DNA from: Betaproteobacteria bacterium
Lineage (GTDB): Bacteria; Pseudomonadota; Gammaproteobacteria; Burkholderiales; Burkholderiaceae_D
Direction of reading: 5' to 3'
Assembly (NCBI GenBank): GCA_025356395.1
Contig: JANXTA010000009.1
Span: forward strand, 1 to 64,000
DNA length: 64,000 bases
Shown: in pieces, positions 10,274 through 19,666 of the stretch
How positions within the stretch are numbered: the stretch's first letter is position 1
Layout of the letters: every line of letters starts with the position of its first letter
The notes under the pieces: generated by a model
What the model was told of the DNA's origin: nothing
Databases searched by the model: none
What the model saw: the letters and a program-made list of their open reading frames with translations, nothing else
Position numbers and translations under genes: made by a program

Positions 10274-13200
10274 TCAGCCTCCGGTCAGCGTCATCAGCGA
10301 GGCGTTTCCTCCCGCGGCGGCCGTGTTCACGCTCTCTGCGAATTCGCGCATCAATCGCCACAGCTGGAGCACGGGCTCGGTGCTTTCGTCCCACACGATG
10401 ATCGCCACGAGCGGCCCCGATCGGGCGGCGCACGCCTGTTTGGTGCGTGCGCGATCGTTGTCAGGCACGGCCAGCAGCAGCGCCTGCAGATCGTCGAGGC
10501 TCGCGACGTCGCCGTCCCAGGGCTCGACGAAGGCCCGCAGCGACTGCGGCAGCCGATCGGCCCGTGCCGCCGGCACCACGCCGATCGATCGCGCGGCGAT
10601 CACCTGGCGGACCAGGTCGGTCGACTCGGTCGCGAGGCAGGCGATGCGGTCGCGCGGTCGCAGCGCGAGCGTGTTGGTCTCGCCGGTCGGTCCGGGCAGC
10701 ATCATCGTCGTGAGTCCGATGGCGGCCGCCTCGCACAGCACGCAGTGCATGTCGAGCCGGGCCCGGCTCGTCTCGTCGAGATCGCCGCACGTGGCGATGG
10801 CCCCACGCAGCGCATCGAGACGACTCGGGTCGGGGAGCATCGTCGTCTCGCGGGGTGCGGGCCTGAAGCGATGCGCGCCGCGGCCCTCGTCTAGACGCGC
10901 GAGATAGAACGGTCCGCCCGCCTTGGGGCCCGTGCCCGAAAGGCCTTCACCGCCGAACGGTTGCACCCCGACGGTGGCGCCGATCAGCGTGCGGTTGACG
11001 TAGAGGCTGCCGACGTGCGCGCGCGCCGAGACGCGGGCGATGTGCTCGTCGATGCGGCTGTGGATCCCCATCGTCAGGCCGTAGCCGGTCGCGTCGATCG
11101 CGTCGATCAGCGCGTCGAGCGTGCCGAACGCCCAGCGCAGGATGTGCAGCACCGGACCGAAGACCTCGCCGGGGATGTCGGCGACGTGGTCGATCTCGAT
11201 CAGCGTCGGTGCGATGAAGGTGCCGGCGGCGCATTCGGGCGGCAGCGGCAGCGCGTGGATCCGGTGGCCGCGCGAGCGCATCGCCTCGATGTGGGCCGTG
11301 AGCCGGTCGCGCGCCTCGGCGTCGATCGCCGGACCGATGTCGGTCGACAGCCGCTTCGGATCGCCGACCGTGAGCTCGCCCATCGCGCCCTTCAGCATCG
11401 TCAGCGTCGTCTCGTAGATCTCGTCCTGCAGGCACAGGATGCGCAGCGCAGAGCAGCGTTGACCGGCCGAATCGAAGGCCGAGATCAACGCGTCGCTGAC
11501 GACCTGCTCCGTGAGCGCACTCGAGTCCACGATCAACGCGTTCTGGCCCCCGGTCTCCGCGACCAGCACCGGATCGTCGCTGCGCTTCGCGAGCGTGGCC
11601 GCGATCGATCGGGCGACTTCGGTCGAGCCCGTGAATAGGACGCCGCCGATGGCCGGGTGCGCAACCAGCGGTGCGCCGACCTGGAGGCCGTCGCCCGGCA
11701 GGAGCTGCAAGACGTCGGGCGGGATGCCGGCCTCGTGGAAGAGGGCGACGGCGCGTGCCGCGATCAGCGGCGTCTGCTCGGCCGGCTTGGCGAGCACGCA
11801 GCGTCCGGCGGCGAGTGCGGCGACGACCTGGCCCGTGAAGATCGCGAGCGGGAAGTTCCACGGCGAGATGCAGACCAGCGGGCCTGCAACCGCAGCCGCG
11901 ACGACCGCGTCGTCCTCGATCTGTCGCGCGTAGTAGCGGCAGAAGTCGACGGCCTCGCGCACTTCGCCGATGGCATTGCCGAAGGTCTTGCCGGCCTCGC
12001 GGATCGCGAGCGCGATCAGCTCGGGGCTGTGGGTTTCCAGCAGGTCGGCACAGCGCATCAGCAACGCGGCACGATCTGCGGGAGAGCGACCACGCCAGCT
12101 GACACCTGCGGCCACGGCGCGTGCGACCGAGGCCTCGATCTGCGCCGGGGAAACCCTCGCGATCACGCCGAGGCGATCGGCGTGGTCCGCGGGATTCACG
12201 ATCACCGTGGTCCCGACGGTCGCCCCCCACGTGCAGGTGTCGAACGAGGCCAGCGCCTCGGCCATCGGTTCGAGCCGGCTCTCGTTGGCGGCATCGAAGC
12301 CCGCCGAGTTGACGCGACCGTCCGGATACAGCGCGGCGGGCAAGGCGATCTGCGGATGTGGCGTGCCGCCGGTCTCGCGCACGTGTTTCAGCGGATCGGC
12401 GACCAGTTCGGAGATCGGCACGCGCGCATCGACGATGCGGTTGACGAACGACGTGTTGGCGCCGTTCTCGAGCAGCCGGCGCACGAGGTACGCGAGCAGC
12501 GTCTCGTGGCTGCCGACCGGCGCGTAGACGCGACAGGACAAGGGCGTCGAGTCCGTCACGACCTGGTCGTACAGCGTCTCGCCCATGCCGTGCAGGCACT
12601 GGAACTCGTAGTCGCTCTCGGACACGCCGAGGCCGCGCGCGGTCTCGCGGACCCACGCGAGCGTGTACGCGTTGTGGGTCGCGAACTGCGGATAGATCGC
12701 GTCGGCCGCTTCGAGCAGCATCCGCGCGCACGCCTGGTACGCGACGTCGGTGTGCGACTTGCGCGTGTAGACCGGATAGCCGCTCTGACCCTCGACCTGC
12801 GCGCGCTTGATCTCGGAGTCCCAGTACGCACCCTTGACGAGGCGGACCATGACGCTGCGTCCGGCGCGTGCACGCGTGCGGCGCGACAGGTCGGCGACGA
12901 AGGTGATCACCGCGGGTGCACGTTTCTGGTACGCCTGGATCACGAAGCCGAGGCCGTTCCATCCGTCGAGGTCGCTGTCCTCGGCCAGCGCTTCGAGCAG
13001 GTCGAGCGAGAGGTCGAGGCGCTCCGACTCCTCGGCGTCGATGTTCAGCCCGATGTCGTGACGTCGCGCCGACAGCGCGAGCTCCTTCACGACCGGCAGC
13101 AGCTCGCGCATGACGCGGTCGCGGGTCGCGCGGCTGTAGCGCGGATGCAGCGCCGACAGCTTGATCGAGATGCCCGGGCGCTTGCGAACGTCGCTGCCCC

Positions 13201-13927
13201 GGCCCGGATCCTGTGCGCCAGCCGACTGGCCGATGGCTTCGATCGCATGCCGATACGACGCCAGGTAGCGCACCGCGTCGACCTTCGTCAGCGCGGCCTC
13301 CCCAAGCATGTCGTACGAATAGCGATAGCCGCGCCGCAGGTTGTTGCGGCCATTGTCGATCGCGTCCTCGATCGTCTCGCCGGTCACGAACTGGCGGCCG
13401 AGCATGCGCATCGCGAGGTCCACGCCCTTGCGGATCAGCGGTTCGCCGCCCCGCGCGACGATCCGCGTCAGCGACGCCGACAGGCCGCGGGCGCTGTGGG
13501 TCGAGACCAGCCGACCGGTGACGACGAGACCCCACGCCGCCGCGTTGACGAACAGCGACGGACTCTGGCCCACGTGCGCGTGCCAGTCGCCGCCGCCGAT
13601 CTTGTCGCGGATCAAGGCGTCGCGCGTACCCGCGTCGGGAATCCGCAACAGGGCCTCCGCGAGACACATCAGCGCGACGCCTTCGTCGGACGACAGGGAG
13701 AACTCGCGCATCAGCGCATCGACGCCGCCGGCCTTGACGCGCTTGTTGCGCAACGTCTCGACCAGTCGCGCCGCATCGGTCGAGACGCGTGCGAGCGAGG
13801 TCGCGTCGAGTGCCGCCGGTTCGAGCAGCGCCGCGACGCAGTCGGCTTCGGGCGGGCGGGTCATCGCGTCGATCGCCGAGCGCAGCGCGGGACGCGGGAA
13901 GGGAGAGAGAGAGAAGTCGAATCGCAT
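10274..13927 (-). CDS. putA: Bifunctional proline dehydrogenase / L-glutamate-gamma-semialdehyde dehydrogenase PutA (no DNA-binding domain)
   Basis: This 1217-residue enzyme oxidises proline to glutamate in two steps, with FAD then NAD+. The proline dehydrogenase half includes EFSLSSDEGVALMCLAEALLRIPD and GPGISIKLSALHPRYS-like sequence. The aldehyde dehydrogenase half has the catalytic Cys825 in SAGQRCSALR and the AETGGQNALIV segment. The C-terminus ends in the conserved NTAAAGGNASLMTL. The start at 13927 (MRFDFSLSPFPRP) aligns just after where the ribbon-helix-helix repressor domain of E. coli PutA would end, so this version cannot autoregulate through that domain. An upstream in-frame start at 13975 would add 16 residues but no such domain. 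Confidence 0.95.
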   Translation of the reverse strand: MRFDFSLSPFPRPALRSAIDAMTRPPEADCVAALLEPAALDATSLARVSTDAARLVETLRNKRVKAGGVDALMREFSLSSDEGVALMCLAEALLRIPDAGTRDALIRDKIGGGDWHAHVGQSPSLFVNAAAWGLVVTGRLVSTHSARGLSASLTRIVARGGEPLIRKGVDLAMRMLGRQFVTGETIEDAIDNGRNNLRRGYRYSYDMLGEAALTKVDAVRYLASYRHAIEAIGQSAGAQDPGRGSDVRKRPGISIKLSALHPRYSRATRDRVMRELLPVVKELALSARRHDIGLNIDAEESERLDLSLDLLEALAEDSDLDGWNGLGFVIQAYQKRAPAVITFVADLSRRTRARAGRSVMVRLVKGAYWDSEIKRAQVEGQSGYPVYTRKSHTDVAYQACARMLLEAADAIYPQFATHNAYTLAWVRETARGLGVSESDYEFQCLHGMGETLYDQVVTDSTPLSCRVYAPVGSHETLLAYLVRRLLENGANTSFVNRIVDARVPISELVADPLKHVRETGGTPHPQIALPAALYPDGRVNSAGFDAANESRLEPMAEALASFDTCTWGATVGTTVIVNPADHADRLGVIARVSPAQIEASVARAVAAGVSWRGRSPADRAALLMRCADLLETHSPELIALAIREAGKTFGNAIGEVREAVDFCRYYARQIEDDAVVAAAVAGPLVCISPWNFPLAIFTGQVVAALAAGRCVLAKPAEQTPLIAARAVALFHEAGIPPDVLQLLPGDGLQVGAPLVAHPAIGGVLFTGSTEVARSIAATLAKRSDDPVLVAETGGQNALIVDSSALTEQVVSDALISAFDSAGQRCSALRILCLQDEIYETTLTMLKGAMGELTVGDPKRLSTDIGPAIDAEARDRLTAHIEAMRSRGHRIHALPLPPECAAGTFIAPTLIEIDHVADIPGEVFGPVLHILRWAFGTLDALIDAIDATGYGLTMGIHSRIDEHIARVSARAHVGSLYVNRTLIGATVGVQPFGGEGLSGTGPKAGGPFYLARLDEGRGAHRFRPAPRETTMLPDPSRLDALRGAIATCGDLDETSRARLDMHCVLCEAAAIGLTTMMLPGPTGETNTLALRPRDRIACLATESTDLVRQVIAARSIGVVPAARADRLPQSLRAFVEPWDGDVASLDDLQALLLAVPDNDRARTKQACAARSGPLVAIIVWDESTEPVLQLWRLMREFAESVNTAAAGGNASLMTLTGG

Positions 13928-14224
13928 GGCGTTGAAGTGTACTTGCGGGGAAATGGCCGACGCGCGAACTCGCACGTATTGCAGCGGTGCCGGCCGTTGC
14001 CGTCAAATCCGGTTGCGGGCAGTTGCATGAATCCGACGCCAGACGATCGGCGGTCCCGATGGGCAACAACGACTATTCGTTCTTCGGCGTTTCGTGTAAC
14101 TTCCTGCGGCCGCATGTTTGTGGAGATCGGGACCCCGGCCTTGCATGGCTCCCCGCTCGCTGACTCTGAATCACGGTTAACGCCACGCGCATGAATCGCG
14201 CGCTCATCTCCCTAGGAAGAACAC

Positions 14225-15415
14225 ATGAAAAAGACTTTGCTCGTCGCTTCGCTGCTGGCTGTCTCGATCGCCGGTTGCGGCAAGAAGGAAGAAGCCGCAC
14301 CGGTCGTGACGCCGGCACCGGTTGCCGCCGCGCCTGCGGCCGCCGAGATGGTGGTCAAGATCGGCCACGTCGCGCCGATTTCGGGTGCGCAGGCTCACCT
14401 GGGCAAGGACAACGAGAACGGCGCCGTGATGGCGATCGACGAACTCAACGCCAAGGGCGTGATGATCGACGGCAAGAAGGTCAAGTTCGAACTGCTCAAG
14501 GAAGACGACGGTGCGGTTCCCGAGCAGGGCGCCTCGGTCGCGCAGAAGCTGGTCGATGCCAAGGTGAACGGCGTGATCGGTCACCTCAACTCCGGCACGA
14601 CCATCCCGGCCTCCAAGATCTACTCGGCTGCCGGCATCCCGCAGATCTCGCCGTCCGCCACCAACCCGACCTACACGATGCAGGGCTTCAAGACGGCCTT
14701 CCGAGTCTGCGCCAACGACGCGCAGATCGGTAGCGTCCTCGGCAAGTACGCCGCCGACACGCTCAAGGGCAAGAGCGTCGCGCTGATCGACGACAAGTCG
14801 GCGTACGGTGAAGGCATCGCGACCGAGTTCAAGAAGGGTGCGGAAAAAGCCGGAGCCAAGGTCGTCGCGACCGAGCACACCAATGACAAGGCCACCGACT
14901 TCCAGGCCATCTTGACCAATGTCAAGGGCAAGAAGCCCGACGTCGTGTTCTACGGCGGCATGGACGCACAGGCTGGCCCGATGCTGCGTCAGATGAAGCA
15001 GCTCGGCATCGCTTCGAAGTTCATGGGCGGCGACGGCATCTGCTCCACCTCGCTCAAGGACCTCGCCGGCGACGGCATGACCGACGGCAACGTGATCTGC
15101 GCGGAAGCCGGTGGCATCCCGAAGGGCAAGGAAGCGCCGATGGAAGAGTTCAAGGCCAATTTCAAGAAGAAGTTTGGCGTCGACGTCGAGATCTACGCAC
15201 CGTACGTCTATGACGCCGTGATGGTCATGGCCGATGCGATGGTCAAGGCCAACTCGTCGGATCCGGCGGTTTACCTGCCGGTGTTGGCCAAGGAAGAGTA
15301 CGACGGCGTGACGGGCCACATCTCGTTCGACGACAAGGGGGACATCAAGAACGGCGCGATGACGCTCTACACGTACAAGGCAGGAAAGAAGGAAGTCCTG
15401 GAAGTCGTTCGCTGA
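14225..15415 (+). CDS. Branched-chain amino acid ABC transporter substrate-binding lipoprotein (LivK/LivJ type)
   Basis: This 396-residue type I periplasmic binding protein starts at the ATG at 14225 after AGGAAG. The signal sequence ends in a lipobox (I-A-G-C18), predicting a lipid-anchored rather than free periplasmic protein. The Val/Ala/Pro spacer (residues 24-42) then tethers the domain. Typical motifs are VKIGHVAPISGAQAHLGKDNENGA, STNxGTT-like NSGTTIPASKIYSAAGIPQIS and VFYGGMDAQAGPMLRQMK. It is the likely ligand receptor for LivHMGF although it lies on the other strand beyond putA. A strong terminator follows at 15436-15462. Confidence 0.92.
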   Translation: MKKTLLVASLLAVSIAGCGKKEEAAPVVTPAPVAAAPAAAEMVVKIGHVAPISGAQAHLGKDNENGAVMAIDELNAKGVMIDGKKVKFELLKEDDGAVPEQGASVAQKLVDAKVNGVIGHLNSGTTIPASKIYSAAGIPQISPSATNPTYTMQGFKTAFRVCANDAQIGSVLGKYAADTLKGKSVALIDDKSAYGEGIATEFKKGAEKAGAKVVATEHTNDKATDFQAILTNVKGKKPDVVFYGGMDAQAGPMLRQMKQLGIASKFMGGDGICSTSLKDLAGDGMTDGNVICAEAGGIPKGKEAPMEEFKANFKKKFGVDVEIYAPYVYDAVMVMADAMVKANSSDPAVYLPVLAKEEYDGVTGHISFDDKGDIKNGAMTLYTYKAGKKEVLEVVR

Positions 15416-15435
15416 ACTTCCGCTCCTGCATCAGG

Positions 15436-15462
15436 AAGCCGCCTTTCGGGGCGGTTTTTTTT
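15436..15462 (+). terminator. Rho-independent terminator after the substrate-binding protein gene
   Basis: A GC-rich stem, AAGCCGCC paired with GGCGGTT around the loop TTTCGG, is followed by eight T residues at 15455-15462. It begins 20 bases after the stop codon, so the binding-protein gene is a monocistronic unit. Confidence 0.9.
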
Positions 15463-15480
15463 GAGCGCCGCCGCCGTGGT

Positions 15481-15939
15481 TCAGAGACGGGTGCTGCCCT
15501 CACCTTTGGGACGCACGCGCAGGTAGGGTCCGACGCATTGCTTGGTCTCGGCGTCCACGCAGATCGCCATCTTGTCGCCGGTCGGGTCGAAGCGGATGTA
15601 GATCGTGACGACGTCACCGATCGGCGTGACCGCGTCGCCACAGTCCTTCTTGCCGTTGGACTTCACGACCTTGTCGACCCAGCGATACGCGCCGCGCGCA
15701 TCGGGCTTGTCGCCGACGTCGATCGCGCTCTCCGTCACTTCGTCGCCGCTGGTGACCAGGGTGGTGCCGTTCGCTCGCACGTCGTAAGTCTCGCTGCAAC
15801 CGTTGCCGGTCGGCGTCCCTGTCCACTGGCCGATCAGCGGGTGGTTCGCTACCAGGGGTCGGGGTGGCGCAGCGACTGTCGCGGCGCTGGCGATCGAGAG
15901 GACGAGCGCGGAGATCGGGTGGGTGATGCAAGGGCGCAT
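15481..15939 (-). CDS. Small exported protein of unknown function
   Basis: This 152-residue protein has a signal peptide (hydrophobic ISALVLSIASAATVAA, cleavage near residue 24). The mature part has four cysteines (GCSETYDV, KKDCGDA, MAICVDAETKQCVG) that could form two disulphides, and a beta-rich pattern (LIGQWTGTPTGNGC) reminiscent of small lipocalin-like or META-like folds. I cannot assign a family with confidence. It is probably periplasmic. It ends 19 bases from the preceding terminator on the other strand and lies 37 bases downstream of the cytochrome c gene on the same strand. Confidence 0.65.
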   Translation of the reverse strand: MRPCITHPISALVLSIASAATVAAPPRPLVANHPLIGQWTGTPTGNGCSETYDVRANGTTLVTSGDEVTESAIDVGDKPDARGAYRWVDKVVKSNGKKDCGDAVTPIGDVVTIYIRFDPTGDKMAICVDAETKQCVGPYLRVRPKGEGSTRL

Positions 15940-15976
15940 GACGTCAATCGCGATAGTAAGGGTTGATCGGGAGACG

Positions 15977-16363
15977 CTACTTTTGCATCAGGACCCAGTG
16001 GGCGAGCCGTTTGGCATCCGCGTCGCTGACTGAGTCACTGGCCGGCATCGGCAGGATGCCCCAAGCCCCGGAGCCGCCGACCCGGATCTTGTTCGTGAGC
16101 CGCGCTTCGGCGCCGGGCTCGTTCGCATAGCGAGCGGCGATGGCCTTGAACGGTGGCCCGACCCGTTTCTCGTCGATCGCGTGGCACACCATGCACTTCT
16201 TCGATTTCACGAAGTCGGCGTCGTCGGCCCGCGCGGCGGAGGCGAAGCACCCGAGCAAGGCGAAAGCCGTGAAGCCGGCGCGCACGGCTTCACGCCATCG
16301 GCCCTTTGACTTTTCGCGGCGACTGCCGATAACGATGTGACGAATGGTGGACGGTCGGTTCAT
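15977..16363 (-). CDS. Class I monohaem cytochrome c (c551/c552 type)
   Basis: This 128-residue exported haem protein starts at 16363 (MNRPSTIRH). A long basic n-region (REKSKGRWREAVR) and a hydrophobic core precede a cleavage site near SAARA. Haem is attached at CMVCH (residues 57-61), with His61 as the proximal ligand and Met106 in GILPMPAS as the likely distal ligand. The domain is the short c551/c552 form that carries electrons between periplasmic complexes. An upstream in-frame start at 16489 would add 42 residues with no signal-peptide character and would run into the divergent gene, so I rejected it. Confidence 0.88.
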   Translation of the reverse strand: MNRPSTIRHIVIGSRREKSKGRWREAVRAGFTAFALLGCFASAARADDADFVKSKKCMVCHAIDEKRVGPPFKAIAARYANEPGAEARLTNKIRVGGSGAWGILPMPASDSVSDADAKRLAHWVLMQK

Positions 16364-16475
16364 CGTCGAGTCAATCCGATCGACAAGCGTTGCTTCCGCG
16401 GCAGCGCGTGTCGCACAACACACAGACCGGCGATCAAACAGCGAACGCCTCGTATATATTCGATGTTCGATTTTC

Positions 16476-16480
16476 GGAGG
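16476..16480 (+). promoter_or_regulatory. Shine-Dalgarno site of the small Trp-rich protein gene
   Basis: GGAGG at 16476-16480, 7 bases before the ATG at 16488, decides the start of this short gene. A -10-like TATATT lies at 16455-16460, with no clear -35 partner. Confidence 0.6.
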
Positions 16481-16487
16481 GACGGCC

Positions 16488-16724
16488 ATGTGGTTCCTGG
16501 CAATCGGGGTCTTGCTGCTGTTGATGAAGTGGTTCGATTTAGGTCCCGTCGGACATTGGTCCTGGTGGATCGTCCTCTTGCCGTTCGGCCTCGCGCTGGC
16601 GTGGTTCGAGGTGATCGAGCCTTATTTCGGCTTCGACAAGAAGAAGGCGCACGACGACATCGAGAAGGTCAAGGAAGACCGGATCAAGAAGGCCGTCGGC
16701 GCGCGCCAGGTCCGCAAGCGCTAA
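16488..16724 (+). CDS. Small Trp-rich membrane protein (TIGR04438 type)
   Basis: This 78-residue protein has two hydrophobic segments (about residues 2-14 and 24-42) containing several tryptophans (MKWFDLGPVGHWSWWIV), then a charged Lys/Asp/Glu cytoplasmic tail (FGFDKKKAHDDIEKVKEDRIKK). This layout matches the TIGR04438 Trp-rich family, found mostly in betaproteobacteria and of unknown function. It is divergent from the cytochrome c gene and convergent with ilvD, and its stop codon sits in the loop of a perfect hairpin. Confidence 0.8.
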   Translation: MWFLAIGVLLLLMKWFDLGPVGHWSWWIVLLPFGLALAWFEVIEPYFGFDKKKAHDDIEKVKEDRIKKAVGARQVRKR

Positions 16725-16733
16725 CGCTTGCGG
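16712..16733. terminator. Perfect 9-bp hairpin between convergent genes
   Basis: CCGCAAGCG and CGCTTGCGG flank the loop CTAA, which contains the TAA stop (16722-16724) of the Trp-rich protein gene; ilvD ends 9 bases beyond. There is no T tract on either strand, so termination would be weak or factor-dependent. Confidence 0.45.
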
Positions 16734-16741
16734 CTCCCTCT

Positions 16742-18418
16742 TCAGCCGTCCGTGATCGCGCCACGGCTCGCCGTCGACGCGAGCTTCGCGAACTTGGCCA
16801 ATACCCCGCGCGTGTAGCGCGGCGCCGGCGCTGTCCAGCGCGACCGACGGTCTTCGATCACCGCATCGTCCACATTCAGTTGCAGCAGCAGGCGGTGCGC
16901 GTCGATCGTCACCGAGTCACCTTCCTCGATCAGTCCGATGGCACCGCCCACGAACGCCTCGGGCGACACATGGCCGACGACCATCCCCCAGGTCCCTCCC
17001 GAGAAGCGACCGTCGGTGATCAGGCCGACCGATTCACCGAGTCCCTGACCGACCAGCGCCCCGGTCGGCGCGAGCATCTCGCGCATGCCCGGACCGCCGC
17101 GCGGACCTTCGTAGCGGATCACCACGATGTCGCCAGCCACGATGCGCTTGGCCATGATCGCGGTCATCGCTTCGTCTTCCGAATCGAACACGCGCGCCGG
17201 GCCGGTCATCACCGGATTCTTCAGGCCGGTGATCTTCGCGACGCAGCCCTCGGGCGACAGGTTGCCGCGCAGGATCGCGAGATGGCCGTGCTCGTACATG
17301 GGCCGGTCCATCGGCCGGATCACGTCCTGGTCGGCGCTCGGCTTGGCCGGGATATCAGCAAGCTCTTCGGCAATGGTCCGTCCGGTGATGGTCATGCAGT
17401 CGCCGTGAAGCAGTCCGGCCTCGAGCAACATCTTCATCACCTGCGGCACGCCGCCGACCCGGTGCAGGTCGGTCGCGACGTACTTGCCCGACGGCTTGAG
17501 ATCGCACAGCACGGGCACACGCTGGCGGATGCGCTCGAAGTCGTCGATGGTCCATTCGACTTCCGCGGCGTGCGCGATCGCGAGGAAGTGCAGCACCGCG
17601 TTGGTCGACCCGCCAGTGGCCATGATCACCGACACCGCGTTCTCGATCGACTTGCGCGTGATGATGTCGCGCGGCTTGCGACCGGCCTTGACGGCCTCGA
17701 CCAGCACGCGTGCCGACTCGGCGGCGGAGTCGGTCTTCTCGCTGTCGGGGTTCGCCATCGACGACGAGCCCATCAGCGACATGCCGAGCGCCTCGAACGA
17801 CGAGCTCATGGTGTTGGCTGTAAACATGCCGCCGCACGAGCCCGCCGACGGGCAGGCCTTCTCCTCGATGGCATCGAAGTCGGCACGTGACAGCGTGCCC
17901 GCCGTCAGCTGGCCCACCGCCTCGAACACCGACACGATGGTCAGGTCCTTGCCCGCGTGATGTCCCGGCTTGATGGTGCCGCCGTAGACGTAGATCGACG
18001 GCACGTTGGTGCGCGCCATCGCGATCATGCCGCCCGGCATGTTCTTGTCGCAGCCGCCGATCACCACGCAGCCGTCCATCCACTGGCCCATCACCGCGAC
18101 CTCGATGCAGTCGGCGATGACCTCGCGCGAGACCAGCGAGTACTTCATGCCTTCGGTGCCCATCGCGACCGCGTCGGACACGGTCGGCGTGCCGAACACC
18201 TGGGCCTTGGCGCCGGCCGCTTCGAGCGCATCGATCGCTGCGTCCGCGAGCTTCTGCAAGCCGGCGTTGCACGGCGTGATGGTCGAGTGGCCGTTGGCGA
18301 CGCCGATCATCGGCTTGTCGAAGTCGGCACGCGTGTAGCCCATCGGGTAGTACATCGCGCGATTCGGGGCGCGCACGTCGCCCGCGGTCACGTGTTTCGA
18401 TCGTTCGTTGTGCGCCAC
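16742..18418 (-). CDS. ilvD: Dihydroxy-acid dehydratase IlvD
   Basis: This 558-residue iron-sulphur dehydratase makes the 2-keto acids of valine and isoleucine synthesis from 2,3-dihydroxy acids. Visible family motifs include [45 protein letters not shown] with the cluster cysteines, and [19 protein letters not shown] near the C-terminus. The cytoplasmic length is standard. It is transcribed away from lgt with 139 bases between the starts, an arrangement familiar in Burkholderiales. I see no leader-peptide attenuator or riboswitch in that gap. Confidence 0.96.
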   Translation of the reverse strand: MAHNERSKHVTAGDVRAPNRAMYYPMGYTRADFDKPMIGVANGHSTITPCNAGLQKLADAAIDALEAAGAKAQVFGTPTVSDAVAMGTEGMKYSLVSREVIADCIEVAVMGQWMDGCVVIGGCDKNMPGGMIAMARTNVPSIYVYGGTIKPGHHAGKDLTIVSVFEAVGQLTAGTLSRADFDAIEEKACPSAGSCGGMFTANTMSSSFEALGMSLMGSSSMANPDSEKTDSAAESARVLVEAVKAGRKPRDIITRKSIENAVSVIMATGGSTNAVLHFLAIAHAAEVEWTIDDFERIRQRVPVLCDLKPSGKYVATDLHRVGGVPQVMKMLLEAGLLHGDCMTITGRTIAEELADIPAKPSADQDVIRPMDRPMYEHGHLAILRGNLSPEGCVAKITGLKNPVMTGPARVFDSEDEAMTAIMAKRIVAGDIVVIRYEGPRGGPGMREMLAPTGALVGQGLGESVGLITDGRFSGGTWGMVVGHVSPEAFVGGAIGLIEEGDSVTIDAHRLLLQLNVDDAVIEDRRSRWTAPAPRYTRGVLAKFAKLASTASRGAITDG

Positions 18419-18557
18419 TTGGAACTCCTCGGGATTTTGTGGGTTTGGCTGCGGCAGCGAGGCCGCGCGACCACCGCGAGCGGACTGCCTCCGCGGATGC
18501 CTCGCTACACTCGTGATCTTATCCGACCGCTACGCCGCCTCGTCGAGGCGACTCCTC

Positions 18558-19355
18558 ATGCTCGTCCATCCGCAATTCGACCCGATCGCCTTCCAGATCG
18601 GACCGCTCGCCGTCCGCTGGTACGGCCTCATGTATCTGCTCGCGTTCACGCTCGTCCTCGTGCTCGGGCGCTGGCGCATCGCGCGCGGCCTGACGAAGCT
18701 GACGGCGCGCGACCTCGACGACCTGCTGTTCTTCGGCATGCTTGGCACCATCGTCGGCGGGCGTCTCGGCTACGTGCTGTTCTACAAGGCCGGCCACTAC
18801 CTCCAGCATCCGCTCGACCTGTTCAAGGTCTGGGAAGGCGGCATGGCGTTCCATGGCGGATTGATCGGGGTCATCGTCGCCATGCTGATTTTCGCGAGGA
18901 GGCGCGGCTTCACGTTCTGGACCATCGCCGACTTCGTCGCGCCGCTGGTGCCGACCGGCCTCGCTGCGGGGCGGATGGGAAACTTCATCAACGGCGAACT
19001 GTGGGGCCGCCCGACCGACGTGCCTTGGGCGATGGTCTTCCCGCAGCACGACGCGTTGCCGCGGCATCCGTCGCAGCTCTACGAAGTTCTGGGCGAAGGC
19101 GTCCTGCTGTTCATCCTGGTGTGGTGGTTCGCACGCCGTCCGCGTCCCGCCGGTGCCGTGTCCGGCGTGTTCCTGATCGGTTACGGCATCGCGCGCTTCT
19201 GCGTCGAGTTCACGCGCGAACCCGACGACTTCCTCGGGCTGCTCGCCGGCGGACTGTCGATGGGCCAGTGGCTGTCGCTCCCGATGATCGCGTTCGGCAT
19301 CGGCATCCTGATCTGGAGTCGACGCAACCCGCGACCGGGGCCGCTCGCAGCCTGA
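18558..19355 (+). CDS. lgt: Prolipoprotein diacylglyceryl transferase Lgt
   Basis: This 265-residue inner-membrane enzyme transfers diacylglyceryl from phosphatidylglycerol to the lipobox cysteine, the first step of lipoprotein maturation. The Lgt signature [14 protein letters not shown] is present, along with FHGGLIGV and RHPSQLYE, and there are about seven membrane segments. The ATG at 18558 gives [24 protein letters not shown], the usual N-terminus. A TACACT hexamer at 18506-18511 could be its -10 box. Clients in this window include the lipobox-bearing binding protein at 14225, later handled by LolCD. Confidence 0.95.
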   Translation: MLVHPQFDPIAFQIGPLAVRWYGLMYLLAFTLVLVLGRWRIARGLTKLTARDLDDLLFFGMLGTIVGGRLGYVLFYKAGHYLQHPLDLFKVWEGGMAFHGGLIGVIVAMLIFARRRGFTFWTIADFVAPLVPTGLAAGRMGNFINGELWGRPTDVPWAMVFPQHDALPRHPSQLYEVLGEGVLLFILVWWFARRPRPAGAVSGVFLIGYGIARFCVEFTREPDDFLGLLAGGLSMGQWLSLPMIAFGIGILIWSRRNPRPGPLAA

Positions 19356-19666
19356 GCCAGCGGTCGATCTGTCGACCAGGTTTATAGCCCGTCCACGATC
19401 ACGCGGACTGAGCCGACCGCAAAGCCTGTGCCTGCAAGACCTTGCGTCATGCAGCACGCGACTTGCGCAAAGTCGCGTTCAGTTTCCCATCGCGTGCTCC
19501 CCCGGATCTCTCGCGTCCACGGCCCGGAGCGATGACGATGACCGGAGTCCAGCCGACGGAATTTCAAGCGGCTCGCGACTTGGTGAATCCAGATCCTCGA
19601 TGGGCGCCGTTGTACGTGACGCGGCATTCCGTCTGTCGTTCTCGATTCCACGTCCAGAAGCTTTTC
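19356..19666. other. 311-base intergenic region with a perfect hairpin
   Basis: There is no convincing gene here. The clearest element is an inverted repeat at 19456-19478, ACGCGACTT and AAGTCGCGT around the loop GCGCA. It lies about 100 bases after lgt and about 190 before the PEP-CTERM gene, and is not followed by a T tract. It could be a weak terminator for lgt or a binding site. Confidence 0.4.

Noticed and set aside
7989-10894. Long plus-strand frames opposite livM, livH and putA (hundreds of codons)
   Set aside because: They are compositional shadows of high-GC coding DNA: His/Arg/Asp-rich translations, no ribosome sites, no domains, and lying fully antisense to well-defined genes.
18419-18557. 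Attenuator or riboswitch for ilvD
   Set aside because: The 139-base divergent gap with lgt contains no branched-chain-rich leader peptide and no terminator/antiterminator pair.
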